Of a DNA stretch of 64,000 nt, positions 42,438 through 52,081 are shown one piece after another. A model generated the notes under the pieces. That model did not search any database and was not told the DNA's origin. It worked only from the letters and a program-made list of their open reading frames with translations. The number at the start of each line of letters is the position of its first letter. Positions within the stretch are counted from its first letter, which is position 1. Made by a program: the position numbers and the translations under genes. Source of the DNA: Flammeovirga sp. SJP92 (GTDB lineage: Bacteria; Bacteroidota; Bacteroidia; Cytophagales; Flammeovirgaceae); contig NZ_LQAQ01000034.1 in assembly GCF_001583495.1 (NCBI RefSeq), positions 1 to 64,000 on the forward strand, written 5' to 3'.

Positions 42438-44249
42438 ATGAATATGCACACACTCGCTCATCACAAAGAAGCTGTAGATCATTTGGAAGCTTCAACTTGG
42501 GAAAAGGTCAACCAGAAATATGTCTGCAAGGCCATTAGTGAATTTGCTCACGAAAAACTACTTCAACCGTCTTTAATCTCAGAAGGTGAATTTTCAACTT
42601 ATCAGATCCAAAGTACTGACCAGCAATTCAGTTATATTTTTGATGCTAAAATTCTTCAATTGGATCATTGGTGGATCAAAGTTGATAGTATAGTTAAGCA
42701 AGTCAACGGCAAAAAAACAGACATTTTATTAATAGATTTTATTCAAGAGTTTAAAGATCAATTAGAAATCCCTGCAGAAATGTTACCAACCTATCTGGAA
42801 GAGATTACGAATACTCTTTACTCTTTGAATTATAAATACAAACACCATAAAACTTCAGCTTCAACACTTGCTCATTCAAATTTCCAAACCATTGAAGGCA
42901 ATATGATTGAAGGGCACCCTTGTTTTGTCGCCAACAGTGGGAGAATTGGTTTTACTGCTGAAGATTTCCTACACTATTCTCCGGAGGCATCAAACGGCTT
43001 TCAACTATTGTGGCTGGCAGGACACCGTTCTGTGGCTACTTTCACGGCTGTTGCTGGCTTGAGTTATGAAGATGTCATGCAGCAAGAGATGGGAAAAGCC
43101 CAATTTGAGATTTTCAAAAATATCCTACAAGTACGTGGATTAGACCCTGATGATTATGTAATCTTTCCAATGCATCCTTGGCAATGGCAAAGTAAGCTAT
43201 CTACAATCTTCGCTTCCGATATTACGAAGAAAAAATTGATACTATTAGGTGAGGGTGCTGATACTTACCAGCCACAGCAATCTACCCGAACACTGTTCAA
43301 TAAAAGCTACCCTGAAAAGTTTTATGTAAAAACTGCATTATCTATTCAGAATATGGGTTTCTTGCGTGGGTTGTCTCCTTATTATATGCAGTCCACACCT
43401 TCTATTACAGAATGGATCAATACAAAACTCCAACATGATGTATATCTGAACAAGTACGGTTTTGAAATGCTGGGTGAGGTAGCGACCATGGGTTATAGAA
43501 ATACTAATTTTGAGTCTTTAGGAAGGACCAATGCTTACAATAAAATGTTGGCAGTGCTTTGGAGAGAATCGCCAGAACAGTATCTTCAAAAGGGACAAAA
43601 AGCAACCACAATGGCTTCTCTATTACATATCACTCCTGAAGGTGAATCATTACTTAAAGCCTTCATTGAAACTTCAAAACTTACTCCTCAAGAATGGATC
43701 TGTTGTTATTTGAATGTGTATCTGAAACCACTTCTTCACTGTTTGTATCAACATGAAATTGCTTTTATGCCTCATGGAGAAAACCTCATTTTAAGAATGG
43801 AAAATAATGTTCCAGTGGGTGTTTTCATGAAAGACATTACAGAAGAAGTAGTATTGTTTGAAGAGGAAGAAGGATTGCCTGAACCTGTGCAGCGTTTAGT
43901 AGTAAAAACAACTGATGAGATTAAAGCATTAAGTATTTTAACAGATGTATTTGACTGTTTTTTCCGATTTATTGGTCAAATAGTGGAAGAACACAAAGTG
44001 ATGAAAGAAAATCAGTTCTGGGAATTGGTGAGTGAATGTATTCTTTCTTATCAAACAGAAAACCCACATTTGTCTGAGAAATTTGCTAAAAGTGATCTTT
44101 TCAGTGAAGACTTTATTCTTTCCTGCTTAAACCGATTACAACTTCAAAACAATAAACAAATGGTAGATCTTACTGATCCAGTAAATAGTTTACAGTTTAT
44201 TGGTAGAATTAAAAACCCTATTCATCAATTTCAACCCAACTTAGTTTAG
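42438..44249 (+). CDS. IucA/IucC-family NIS siderophore synthetase
   Basis: This is an NRPS-independent siderophore synthetase of 603 aa, which activates a carboxylate with ATP and condenses it with an amine or hydroxylamine. Family motifs include EGHPCFVANSGRIGF (ATP site, near residue 155) and FPMHPWQWQ near 248. YVKTALSIQNMGFLRGLSPYY lies near 295, with the C-terminal FerF/FhuF-like region after it. Being the only synthetase in the operon and downstream of a decarboxylase, it resembles type C enzymes (DesD, AlcC, BibC) that oligomerise N-hydroxy-N-succinyl diamines. A desferrioxamine- or bisucaberin-like product is therefore the leading guess. It depends on the acyltransferase that is broken just upstream. 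Confidence 0.92.
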   Translation: MNMHTLAHHKEAVDHLEASTWEKVNQKYVCKAISEFAHEKLLQPSLISEGEFSTYQIQSTDQQFSYIFDAKILQLDHWWIKVDSIVKQVNGKKTDILLIDFIQEFKDQLEIPAEMLPTYLEEITNTLYSLNYKYKHHKTSASTLAHSNFQTIEGNMIEGHPCFVANSGRIGFTAEDFLHYSPEASNGFQLLWLAGHRSVATFTAVAGLSYEDVMQQEMGKAQFEIFKNILQVRGLDPDDYVIFPMHPWQWQSKLSTIFASDITKKKLILLGEGADTYQPQQSTRTLFNKSYPEKFYVKTALSIQNMGFLRGLSPYYMQSTPSITEWINTKLQHDVYLNKYGFEMLGEVATMGYRNTNFESLGRTNAYNKMLAVLWRESPEQYLQKGQKATTMASLLHITPEGESLLKAFIETSKLTPQEWICCYLNVYLKPLLHCLYQHEIAFMPHGENLILRMENNVPVGVFMKDITEEVVLFEEEEGLPEPVQRLVVKTTDEIKALSILTDVFDCFFRFIGQIVEEHKVMKENQFWELVSECILSYQTENPHLSEKFAKSDLFSEDFILSCLNRLQLQNNKQMVDLTDPVNSLQFIGRIKNPIHQFQPNLV

Positions 44250-44252
44250 AAG

Positions 44253-45335
44253 ATGAGTACACAACGATTACACTCTCTCGATGTATTTAGAGGCATTAGT
44301 GTGTTATTCTTAATACCATTGCATTGCATGATGATGTATGCAACAGCCGACACATGGAATGAGACCAACCTTGGTTTTATCATAAAATGGGTGGAAAGAG
44401 GAAGCCCTTCTTTCATGGTGGTTATGGGTATATCTTTTGTTTTTTCAAAACGTCAGAGTTTTAAGGCATTGCTTGTACGTGGGTTTAAAATACTGGTGAT
44501 TGGTTACCTCCTGAACACGTTCAAGTTTATTATCCCGATGCTCTTGGGTTTCTTCCCAAATAAATTGATCGTTGCTCATGGGTTGAATCCAGAGCATCTT
44601 GTGGATAATTCTATTCATTTCTTCTTATTGGGAGATATTCTTCAGCTTGCTGGTGTATCATTAATTATCATGAGTTTATGTGTACCCATTTTCAAGAACA
44701 AGTACATGATATTGGGTGTAGCAATGTCAGTTATTCTTTCCTCAAGAGCATTGAGTGGAATACGACTGGGAATTGATGGTTTTGATTACATGTTGGATCT
44801 CTTATGGGGAAATCAATACAATGTTTACTTCCCCGTATTTCCTTGGATGGGCTTTATTTTAATGGGACGATTTGTAGGTGAATTGTACATAGAAAATAAA
44901 ACAAATATTAAAGGCTTCTTCCAAAAAGTGATAATCCTATCAGGAATTACAATAAGCATTGGTGCCCTTCTTTGCTACCTTGATTATGATTATCACTTTG
45001 GAGATTACTATCATCTAGGGCCAGGTGGGATGCTATTATTACTTGGAGTAAATACATCATTTATTTACATTTCTCACCTTATTTTTAAAGCCATAAAAAA
45101 CACTCAATTTTTCCCATTTCTGGTTTATGCAAGTAAAAACGTGACCCTTATCTATTTCCTTCAATGGGTAGTTATTGATTGGGGAATGGGGCTTTTCGGC
45201 TTTGCAACCATGAATCAACAAGGGGTACTAATGATTATTCCGATTTATTCGTTTTTCGTTTTTGCATTATTAATTGTCATTGATAAAGCAAAAAAAAGCA
45301 AACCATCTCTCACGGGAAGATTTGCTTCTCATTAA
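44253..45335 (+). CDS. DUF1624/HGSNAT-like membrane acyltransferase
   Basis: This is a 360-residue multi-spanning membrane protein with about ten hydrophobic segments. It starts with the RLHSLDVFRGISVLFLIPLHCMMM signature shared by heparan-alpha-glucosaminide N-acetyltransferase-like (DUF1624/DUF5009) proteins. FPWMGFILMGRFVGELYI and the late SKNVTLIYFLQWVVIDW are further family-type segments. It begins 3 bp after the synthetase gene and is clearly the last gene of the siderophore operon. It may acylate the siderophore or a related cell-surface group. It does not look like a replacement for the soluble hydroxylamine acyltransferase. Its exact role is unknown. Confidence 0.78.
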   Translation: MSTQRLHSLDVFRGISVLFLIPLHCMMMYATADTWNETNLGFIIKWVERGSPSFMVVMGISFVFSKRQSFKALLVRGFKILVIGYLLNTFKFIIPMLLGFFPNKLIVAHGLNPEHLVDNSIHFFLLGDILQLAGVSLIIMSLCVPIFKNKYMILGVAMSVILSSRALSGIRLGIDGFDYMLDLLWGNQYNVYFPVFPWMGFILMGRFVGELYIENKTNIKGFFQKVIILSGITISIGALLCYLDYDYHFGDYYHLGPGGMLLLLGVNTSFIYISHLIFKAIKNTQFFPFLVYASKNVTLIYFLQWVVIDWGMGLFGFATMNQQGVLMIIPIYSFFVFALLIVIDKAKKSKPSLTGRFASH

Positions 45336-45521
45336 TTTCCTATTAGTACTAAGCCAACAATAATTGATAATTAATTCTAAAATATTTTTTGTGAGTATGA
45401 CGTTAAAAAACGTATGAATAGTAGTCTCTATCTAAAATTTCAAAGCAAGTATTCGCAAAATATTAATAAGAATTAGTATTAAATAATTATGTCTTAGTTC
45501 CTATATAAAGAGTCATACCTA

Positions 45522-45554
45522 AACCTACCTTAATATTTAAGGTGGGTTTTTATC
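45522..45554 (+). terminator. terminator of the siderophore operon
   Basis: AACCTACCTTAA (45522-45533) pairs with TTAAGGTGGGTT (45537-45548) across a 3-nt loop, with one U.G wobble, and is followed by more T's. It lies about 190 nt past the last gene of the operon, in the 304-bp gap 45336-45639. The same gap also contains a small terminal-inverted-repeat element (45559-45612). Confidence 0.75.
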
Positions 45555-45558
45555 TTGT

Positions 45559-45612
45559 AAGTGCTAAGTCAAAAATAAATCATAGTTCATTTTGAATTTG
45601 TACTTAGTACTT
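45559..45612. repeat. 54-bp terminal-inverted-repeat element, copy 1
   Basis: AAGTGCTAAGT (45559-45569) and ACTTAGTACTT (45602-45612) are reverse complements with one mismatch. The interior includes TAAGTCAAAAATAAA and GAATTTGTACTTAG, words that recur in opposite orientation at 61438-61505 and in part at 63369-63416. It has no coding capacity. Confidence 0.55.
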
Positions 45613-45639
45613 CTCAAACTACAACTTTAAAGTTTTACT

Positions 45640-46584
45640 TTAGTAATACCCTTCTTTTTGCTCTAAAGTATAGAATGTTTTATTCTGAATAGGATTGTAT
45701 ACCAACAAACAAAGGTCATTTTTGTGCCCATAAAAACATCCGCTTTGAAATACACAATTATTCAGCCTTTTCTGAAAAATAGGCATTCCAGTATCAATCA
45801 CTGATAAAATATCTTTTTCTGATTTTATAGAGAAAACTTTTACTTCATTATTTGCCACAATCAATAATTCTGAGAAATCTGAAGAAAGCTGTACGTCGGT
45901 AACTTTTTGAAGGTTCACCTCTCCTACTTTCTTGAGTGTTCCTTTATCCAATTTTGAAGAAATACTATATACTTCTGATTTTTTAGCACCATAAGTGAAG
46001 ATAAAGAACTGCTTCAATTTTGGATGGTAAACCATTGCTTTAGCGTCTTTCTTTCCTCTTGGGTAAGAAAACGTTTTGATAGACGGCACAGTAAATTGAT
46101 CTTTTATATCTCCTTCCGCAATAGAATAAACCTGTATACTTTTCCTTTTTCGCTTTGGATCCCCGATATCACCAATGTGCAACGTATTTTCATAATTCGA
46201 TATTCCCTGCCACCCAAAAGACGTACTTCTGACGAAGATTTTATCTTTTGTTTTTCCTGTTTTAGGATTTATCAAAAACAAATAGGGCTCATTCTCAGAT
46301 TTTGTCTGAATCCAAAAAGATTTCAGGTTTTCCGAATAAACCATTCCAGTAACATTCTTCTTTTTAAAGTCTAATTCCTGCTTATGGATAGTCTTATAAG
46401 TTATTTTTTTAGGAAGCTCGTTTTTATTTTCTATTGATTTACAACTAAATAAATTGAGTCCCAAAGAAATAGTGATGATTATGTAAAGTGAATATTTCAA
46501 TTTAGTACGGTAGTAAGTATTATTATAGTGTATGCTCAAATTTACCTGCTTTCTGAGGGAGATGTAAATATCATAATCATACAT
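45640..46584 (-). CDS. probable beta-propeller lipoprotein, function unknown
   Basis: This is a hypothetical exported protein. The open frame (314 aa from 46584) begins with 28 residues that do not look like a leader. The lipobox is in YSLYIIITISLGLNLFSC, so the true start may be the TTG just before KYSLY (about 46500). After the Cys come repeated beta-strand segments with Trp/Gly turns (VTGMVYSENLKSFWIQT, STSFGWQGISNYENTLHIGDIGD, DVQLSSDFSELLIVANNEVKVFS). These resemble a six- or seven-bladed propeller of the SdiA-regulated/NHL sort. It stands alone and I do not recognise a specific family. Confidence 0.6.
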   Translation of the reverse strand: MYDYDIYISLRKQVNLSIHYNNTYYRTKLKYSLYIIITISLGLNLFSCKSIENKNELPKKITYKTIHKQELDFKKKNVTGMVYSENLKSFWIQTKSENEPYLFLINPKTGKTKDKIFVRSTSFGWQGISNYENTLHIGDIGDPKRKRKSIQVYSIAEGDIKDQFTVPSIKTFSYPRGKKDAKAMVYHPKLKQFFIFTYGAKKSEVYSISSKLDKGTLKKVGEVNLQKVTDVQLSSDFSELLIVANNEVKVFSIKSEKDILSVIDTGMPIFQKRLNNCVFQSGCFYGHKNDLCLLVYNPIQNKTFYTLEQKEGYY

Positions 46585-46829
46585 TTAGAAAGATTAAGAT
46601 AGATTGTGATATAGTAAAAAATACAACATCAAAACTGACTTTTTTTAACAAAAACTTTTCAATTTCAATGGATTTATATTAATCACGTTATCAGAGCGAT
46701 AAGTTTACTAAATTTCAATAAAATAGGTGATAATTTTCTATCTTTTGAATAAAAGAAGACTTATATTAAAAACTGCAAAATTTATGTGGAATATTTTGTT
46801 TCTAAAGTAAGTTATCTTTACTTTACCTA

Positions 46830-46865
46830 TAGATTCAGTAGAGTAATACTTTTCACCTGAATCTA
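46830..46865 (+). promoter_or_regulatory. inverted repeat in the metY leader
   Basis: TAGATTCAG (46830-46838) and CTGAATCTA (46857-46865) form a perfect 9-bp stem ending 45 nt upstream of the metY start. A smaller AGTAA/TTACT repeat precedes it. It could be an operator or mRNA leader structure. I see no SAM riboswitch signature. The rest of the 326-bp gap 46585-46910 is plain AT-rich DNA. Confidence 0.4.
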
Positions 46866-46907
46866 CACTAATTCATACAAGTTGTTTATTTAAAAAATAG
46901 ATACTAA

Positions 46908-48227
<1,320 letters not shown>

Positions 48228-48242
48228 GGAATTATTAGCTAT

Positions 48243-48286
48243 AAAAAACTCCCAATTTCTCGATGTTAGAAATTGGGAGTTTTTTT
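48243..48286. terminator. bidirectional terminator after metY
   Basis: AAAAAACTCCCAATTTCT (48243-48260) and its complement AGAAATTGGGAGTTTTTT (48268-48285) form a long perfect stem with A/T runs on both sides. It lies between the convergent metY and membrane-protein genes. Confidence 0.95.
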
Positions 48287-48298
48287 ATTACTTCTTTT

Positions 48299-48667
48299 CT
48301 AGTCTCTTTTCACTCCAAAAAGACTGTCTAAAAAAGTCAACACTGTTGAATATACTAAACTGAAAATGAATGACATTAACAATCCTCCTGTTCCAAATCC
48401 ATTAATCAGTGAACCTGCCCAATAGAACATCAAAGCATTGATGACCAATAGAAAAAGACCTAATGTCAAAACCGTAATAGGTAAAGTCAAAAGGGTTAAA
48501 ATTGGTTTTACAATGGCATTCATAAAACCGATGGCTAAAGCGGCCCAAATTGCTGTCCCATAATTTGTCAAATGAACACCTGAACTTGGTGCAATCCACT
48601 GGAAGAAGCCTGCACATGCCCAAACAGCTATGGCAGATACTAAGATTCGAATGATAAAGTCTTTCAT
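48299..48667 (-). CDS. phage-holin-family (YvlD-like) membrane protein
   Basis: This is a 122-residue integral membrane protein with four hydrophobic segments. IGFMNAIVKPILTLLTLPITVLTLGLFLLVINALMFYWAG is the signature of the PF04020 phage_holin_4_2/YvlD family. Despite the family name these are chromosomal envelope proteins of unclear function. There is no phage gene nearby. It is monocistronic and convergent with metY. Confidence 0.9.
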   Translation of the reverse strand: MKDFIIRILVSAIAVWACAGFFQWIAPSSGVHLTNYGTAIWAALAIGFMNAIVKPILTLLTLPITVLTLGLFLLVINALMFYWAGSLINGFGTGGLLMSFIFSLVYSTVLTFLDSLFGVKRD

Positions 48668-48749
48668 ATTTTAAATTTTAATTAGATTCTAATTTATTTC
48701 TTTAAAAAGTCATTCCTAAAATAACACAAAACTGCGACTCTTGTCATTA

Positions 48750-49436
48750 TTAGGAATTATTAATCTTGAATTGCTCTTCAATATCACAATATTTGAGGTT
48801 TATCAAATTATGATTTTCTAAGATTTCTACCTTAAAACTTGATGCGTAAGCTGCATCTTCTGTTGGAAACCAAGTTCCTTTTTTCTCATTATTAATGCAA
48901 ATAAACAAGCCTTCGGGATCACCTACAGCACAAAAACGTTGAAACGAACCATCATAAATTGGCAACTCTGACGAATTAATATTCACTAAGGATTGATACA
49001 CTTTTTCAATGTTTTTTGAAGGTACTCCTATTTCGGAAATAGAAATTACAGCTGCAGCATTGAAAGTATCATGTGGGTTTCCTTTCACATCTTCTCTACC
49101 AATAAGCTCCACAATATTTTGATCTTTATCATAAAAGTAAATGGCTTTTGCTTTCCAAGCAGAAAAGTCTTGAATATCTGATGTTCCTTCTTTTAATATA
49201 GTGACTCTTTTCTTTAACCAGGAAACAGCCTGTTCTACTAATTCAAAAGGAATATTTAAAGCAAAATGATAAGGTTTACTTGCTTGAGATTGTTCCAAAA
49301 CCAGTTCAGACTGCCCTATTTGAAAAGCTATAGTTTCTGCCTCTTTATAAAGTTCCTGAAATCCTAAAGTGTCTTTATAAAAAAGGTATTGTTCCTCTAA
49401 ATATGGGGTTTTAAGATAGAGCTTTTTGATTTTCAT
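48750..49436 (-). CDS. VOC/glyoxalase-like protein
   Basis: This is a 228-residue protein with two vicinal-oxygen-chelate-like halves. The first half (KIKKLYLKTPYLEEQYLFYKDTLGFQEL ... IYFYDKDQNIVELIGRED) is a clear glyoxalase/bleomycin-resistance module. The second (ISEIGVPSKNIEKVYQSLVN ... FCAVGDPEGLFICIN) is more diverged. VOC proteins are metal-dependent lyases, dioxygenases or resistance proteins; the substrate here is unknown. No operon partner is apparent. Confidence 0.85.
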   Translation of the reverse strand: MKIKKLYLKTPYLEEQYLFYKDTLGFQELYKEAETIAFQIGQSELVLEQSQASKPYHFALNIPFELVEQAVSWLKKRVTILKEGTSDIQDFSAWKAKAIYFYDKDQNIVELIGREDVKGNPHDTFNAAAVISISEIGVPSKNIEKVYQSLVNINSSELPIYDGSFQRFCAVGDPEGLFICINNEKKGTWFPTEDAAYASSFKVEILENHNLINLKYCDIEEQFKINNS

Positions 49437-49556
49437 ATGGATAGATTGATATTAAAATGCTCATCTAAGTTACTCCCTAATGGGATAAGAAAAAAGAGCT
49501 TTTATCAAAAGATTCTTTGTATGTCTCTACTCTCAAATGGTTTCCATTTTTAATTA

Positions 49557-49913
49557 CTAATCCACCTTTTTCTCTATAGGTTTCGAAAGCGTAAAGTTCC
49601 CCTTTAAGTCTCGGTATACTTTCCCAGTCCAAACCGAATTGTCTTCCAATGAAAAAATCACTTCATAATTCATACCTTGGACCACTTGACTTTTTGCAGA
49701 AATGATCTCTTTTAGAGAAGCTGGTTTATCCATTGTAGAAATAATAAAATTGACCGCTTCTTTTACTTCTGGTGTGATGGACGAATCTGACCATCCTCCA
49801 ACTAAAGGAACTTGTTTTTCCATCTGATTTTTTGAAGTATCTTTATTTGAATTATCGCAAGAAAAGAGCATTAGTGATACTGTTAATGAAAGAAATAGTG
49901 TTTTTGTCTTCAT
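49557..49913 (-). CDS. small lipoprotein, function unknown
   Basis: This is a 118-residue lipoprotein when started at the Met at 49913 (MKTKTLFLSLTVSLMLFSC). The upstream Met at 49964 would put 17 charged residues before the signal peptide. The mature part contains VKEAVNFIISTMDKPASLKEIISAKSQVVQGMNYEVIFSLED. That resembles a cystatin-like fold, with a QVVQGMNY stretch reminiscent of the cystatin Q-x-V-x-G loop, and is about the right size. A periplasmic cystatin-like lipoprotein is possible. The family is not certain. Confidence 0.7.
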   Translation of the reverse strand: MKTKTLFLSLTVSLMLFSCDNSNKDTSKNQMEKQVPLVGGWSDSSITPEVKEAVNFIISTMDKPASLKEIISAKSQVVQGMNYEVIFSLEDNSVWTGKVYRDLKGNFTLSKPIEKKVD

Positions 49914-50033
49914 TGTATATAGATTTTTGTTGTTTTGTTTTATGATTAAAACATCTTTTCTCAATTTAAGCCCTTTCCTCTAGATTTACTATAAAAGCAT
50001 GTTTGAAACACCTCTTATGCCCTGAGTTCTATT

Positions 50034-50606
50034 TCAAAATTCATTTTTTAACTTGTGGAAACCTTTTGAAGACCAACAAGAACATTCCATATTTTTTCTT
50101 TGTAAAACTCCCTCCTTTTTCAAAGCCCACTTTCCCTCATTTAGGTTTGGATAACAAGGAATCATATCTGAAATTGCTATCTCTAAGTCATTATTTTCTT
50201 TTTTCAGAGCTTCTAAAGGTACCTTACGTTTTATACGTTGCTGTTCTAAATTCTCTTCTGTATTTTCTTTCTCTGGAAAAAAGGTGATATTTTTTCCTCT
50301 GTCAACTTCATAATGACCTATCACCTCACCTTTACACCCACCCGAAGCATAAAAATATTTGAAAATGCCATTTTCTTTAAGGTGTAATATCGAACTACTT
50401 TCCCCTTCATTTAAAACATATACTTTTTCCTGAGCATCTGCTGTATAAGATAGGGTAATGATGGAAGCTATAAGTATTGAAATTTTTATATTTTGGAATC
50501 GAAGTCCATAATAAGTAATCAGTTTATTAACTCTTTTAATGAATCTATTTCCCAATAAGATGGTTTTGTTTTTTTCTAGACCTTGTATTGTTTGCTCGAA
50601 ATCCAT
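50034..50606 (-). CDS. hypothetical exported or membrane protein
   Basis: This is a 190-residue protein that I do not recognise. A hydrophobic stretch (ISILIASIITLSYTADAQ, about 42-59) looks like a signal peptide, so the real start may be a later codon than the Met at 50606; no internal Met precedes it closely. The mature part has a polar beta-rich segment (ILHLKENGIFKYFYASGGCKGEVIGHYEVDRGKNITFFPE), as in small lipocalin-like or META-like domains. It ends in a Cys-containing tail (MECSCWSS). The neighbours do not explain it. Confidence 0.6.
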   Translation of the reverse strand: MDFEQTIQGLEKNKTILLGNRFIKRVNKLITYYGLRFQNIKISILIASIITLSYTADAQEKVYVLNEGESSSILHLKENGIFKYFYASGGCKGEVIGHYEVDRGKNITFFPEKENTEENLEQQRIKRKVPLEALKKENNDLEIAISDMIPCYPNLNEGKWALKKEGVLQRKNMECSCWSSKGFHKLKNEF

Positions 50607-50647
50607 AGTTCAATTGCTTCAAGTAGATAAATAGTACATCTCTATAT

Positions 50648-51064
50648 TTATTCAATTTGTTCCTTTCCCAAAGTTAGGCATAACTCTATATTCTTTTGAG
50701 TTCCACTTTTTCTTTTTGGGCTTGAATTAAAGTCTTTCGCTATAAAGTGAGTACAATTTTCTATGGCATAACGATCTCTAGCTTCATCATCTTCAAAACT
50801 TCCAATAACCTTCCATTGGCTTACTTTTGTTCTGTATCTATCGGGAATATATCTAGGTTGCTCTCCAATATGAAGTACTGTTACATTAGGAGTTTCTGAC
50901 TTTAAATATTCCATAATTAAGGTGTCAACTCCACGAAAATCACAGACAATAAACTCAACACCTTTATTAAATACCAATTCTTGTAAAGGTTTCAAATATA
51001 AAACCTCAAATTCTGAAAACTTGATATTTCCATTACCAAAAATATATACTTTCATGTTTGCCAT
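50648..51064 (-). CDS. SLOG-like Rossmann-fold protein
   Basis: This is a 138-residue soluble protein. The order MKVYIFGNGNIKFSEFEV, then LKPLQELVFNKGVEFIVCDFRGVDTLIMEYL, matches the SLOG/DprA-like Rossmannoid pattern. That pattern has a G-rich first strand and a second with a GVDT motif, thought to bind nucleotides or nucleotide sugars. SLOG domains occur in nucleotide-signalling and conflict systems, but no effector is fused here. It lies 36 bp downstream of the MarR gene in the same direction, so it may be co-transcribed with it. The assignment is by pattern only. Confidence 0.55.
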   Translation of the reverse strand: MANMKVYIFGNGNIKFSEFEVLYLKPLQELVFNKGVEFIVCDFRGVDTLIMEYLKSETPNVTVLHIGEQPRYIPDRYRTKVSQWKVIGSFEDDEARDRYAIENCTHFIAKDFNSSPKRKSGTQKNIELCLTLGKEQIE

Positions 51065-51100
51065 TAAGATGGATGATGGCCTAAAATTTGAAACAACATA

Positions 51101-51667
51101 TTACCCTTCAAATTCATCACAATCAATTCTAATTTCGTCCCCTTTTAGTTTACTGTTCAATAGGTTACAGTGATGATTTTCTTTTTTATCTCCACTGTAA
51201 TATTTACAGTTGTAGCAGGTTCTTTGTACCTGAATGATGCCTTTTTGATTTAATTGAAAAATCAATTTTGACAACGTATCAAATATATTGGCTAGTTCCT
51301 GTTCGTTGAAAGAGGATAACTCTTTATTAAATACATCTGCGTATCCGGAAAGTTGTTGCACTAAGTCTTCACCTGATGAAGTCACCAATAAATTATATCT
51401 TCGGTTATCTGTTGGGGAATAATCCTTTTCTAAGTATTCTTTCTTTATCAATACTCTTACAGCATCACTAATAGTGGCTTTTGTAACATTAAATTCCTTG
51501 GCGAGATAGCTCACATTACAAATTTCTCTTTTGTGTTTTGCTACAAATAAAAGAATCTGAATCTGTATGGGACTTATACCATATGTTTTCGCTTTTTCCC
51601 AAAGTAATGCTTTTAAGGCTTCTGAAAGTCTTTCTAATCCGTTGACTATTTTTGATTCTATATTCAA
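51101..51667 (-). CDS. MarR-type regulator with C-terminal four-cysteine motif
   Basis: This is a winged-helix regulator of 188 aa. The MarR core (ISPIQIQILLFVAKHKREICNVSYLAKEFNVTKATISDAVRVLIKKEYLEKDYSPTDNRRYNLLVT, about 31-96) is complete, with the DNRR wing. The C-terminal ~40 residues add RTCYNCKYYSGDKKENHHCNLL...RIDCDEF, with Cys151, Cys154, Cys167 and Cys183 spaced to bind an iron-sulfur cluster or zinc. It could therefore sense redox state, metal or oxygen. An imperfect copy of the palindrome TTAGGATTCCTAA lies 39 bp upstream (51706-51718), suggesting autoregulation, and near-perfect copies precede two neighbouring genes. Confidence 0.85.
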   Translation of the reverse strand: MNIESKIVNGLERLSEALKALLWEKAKTYGISPIQIQILLFVAKHKREICNVSYLAKEFNVTKATISDAVRVLIKKEYLEKDYSPTDNRRYNLLVTSSGEDLVQQLSGYADVFNKELSSFNEQELANIFDTLSKLIFQLNQKGIIQVQRTCYNCKYYSGDKKENHHCNLLNSKLKGDEIRIDCDEFEG

Positions 51668-51685
51668 AACTGATTTACAATTAAA

Positions 51686-51723
51686 AAATTAGGACTGCCA
51701 TAAAGTTAGCAATCCTAATTTTG
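51686..51723 (-). terminator. terminator of the DUF2024 gene overlapping the MarR operator
   Basis: Read on the minus strand, AAATTAGGATTGC pairs with GCAGTCCTAATTT (one U.G wobble) and is followed by a T-rich run. It ends the DUF2024 transcript. The left arm contains the palindrome-like TTAGGATTGCTAA, so terminator and putative operator overlap. Confidence 0.7.
51706..51718. promoter_or_regulatory. putative MarR operator, degenerate copy
   Basis: TTAGCAATCCTAA differs at one position from the reverse complement of the perfect palindrome at 53584-53596. The match continues into the flanks (AAAG before it and TTT after it). It is 39 bp upstream of the MarR start. Confidence 0.5.
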
Positions 51724-51728
51724 ATTTA

Positions 51729-52010
51729 CTAATTGCAACCTTCCATCTCAATGATGAAATATCCTTTTTGATTAATTTCTTCCTCCCATTCAGGTTTTAA
51801 TGATTCAATGTGACATAGCCTGCATTGTTTAGAGGAAAGCGGTTGTCCTTCTTGTCCTTTTAATTTTAGATAAGCTTTACCATAATTATAAATATGCTCT
51901 GGATCAGTAATTTCTACCGGAGCAATAATATCAAAATGCATCGTATTGCCGTCTTTTTTTGTGACATAAGTGTCCCAAACATTGACATTGCTTTGAATTA
52001 CTTCTTCCAT
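51729..52010 (-). CDS. DUF2024 family protein
   Basis: This is a 93-residue cytosolic protein. VWDTYVTKKDGNTMHFDIIAPVEITDPEHIYNYGKAYL is the DUF2024 signature. It carries CRLCHIE near residue 63 and a C-terminal Cys, a possible metal or thiol site. The biochemical function of the family is not known to me. It lies between the exported-paralogue genes and the MarR gene and ends in a terminator, so it may be the last gene of the putative MarR regulon or its own unit. Confidence 0.88.
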   Translation of the reverse strand: MEEVIQSNVNVWDTYVTKKDGNTMHFDIIAPVEITDPEHIYNYGKAYLKLKGQEGQPLSSKQCRLCHIESLKPEWEEEINQKGYFIIEMEGCN

Positions 52011-52081
52011 TTTTTTAGTTGTTTTTCGGTTGAAAATATTAAACTCTATTACAAAGTATTGAGTATGAAAAGAAAATTTAA

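Noticed and set aside
48299-48667. Prophage remnant suggested by the phage-holin family name
   Set aside because: The family is a widespread chromosomal membrane protein and no other phage gene is near.
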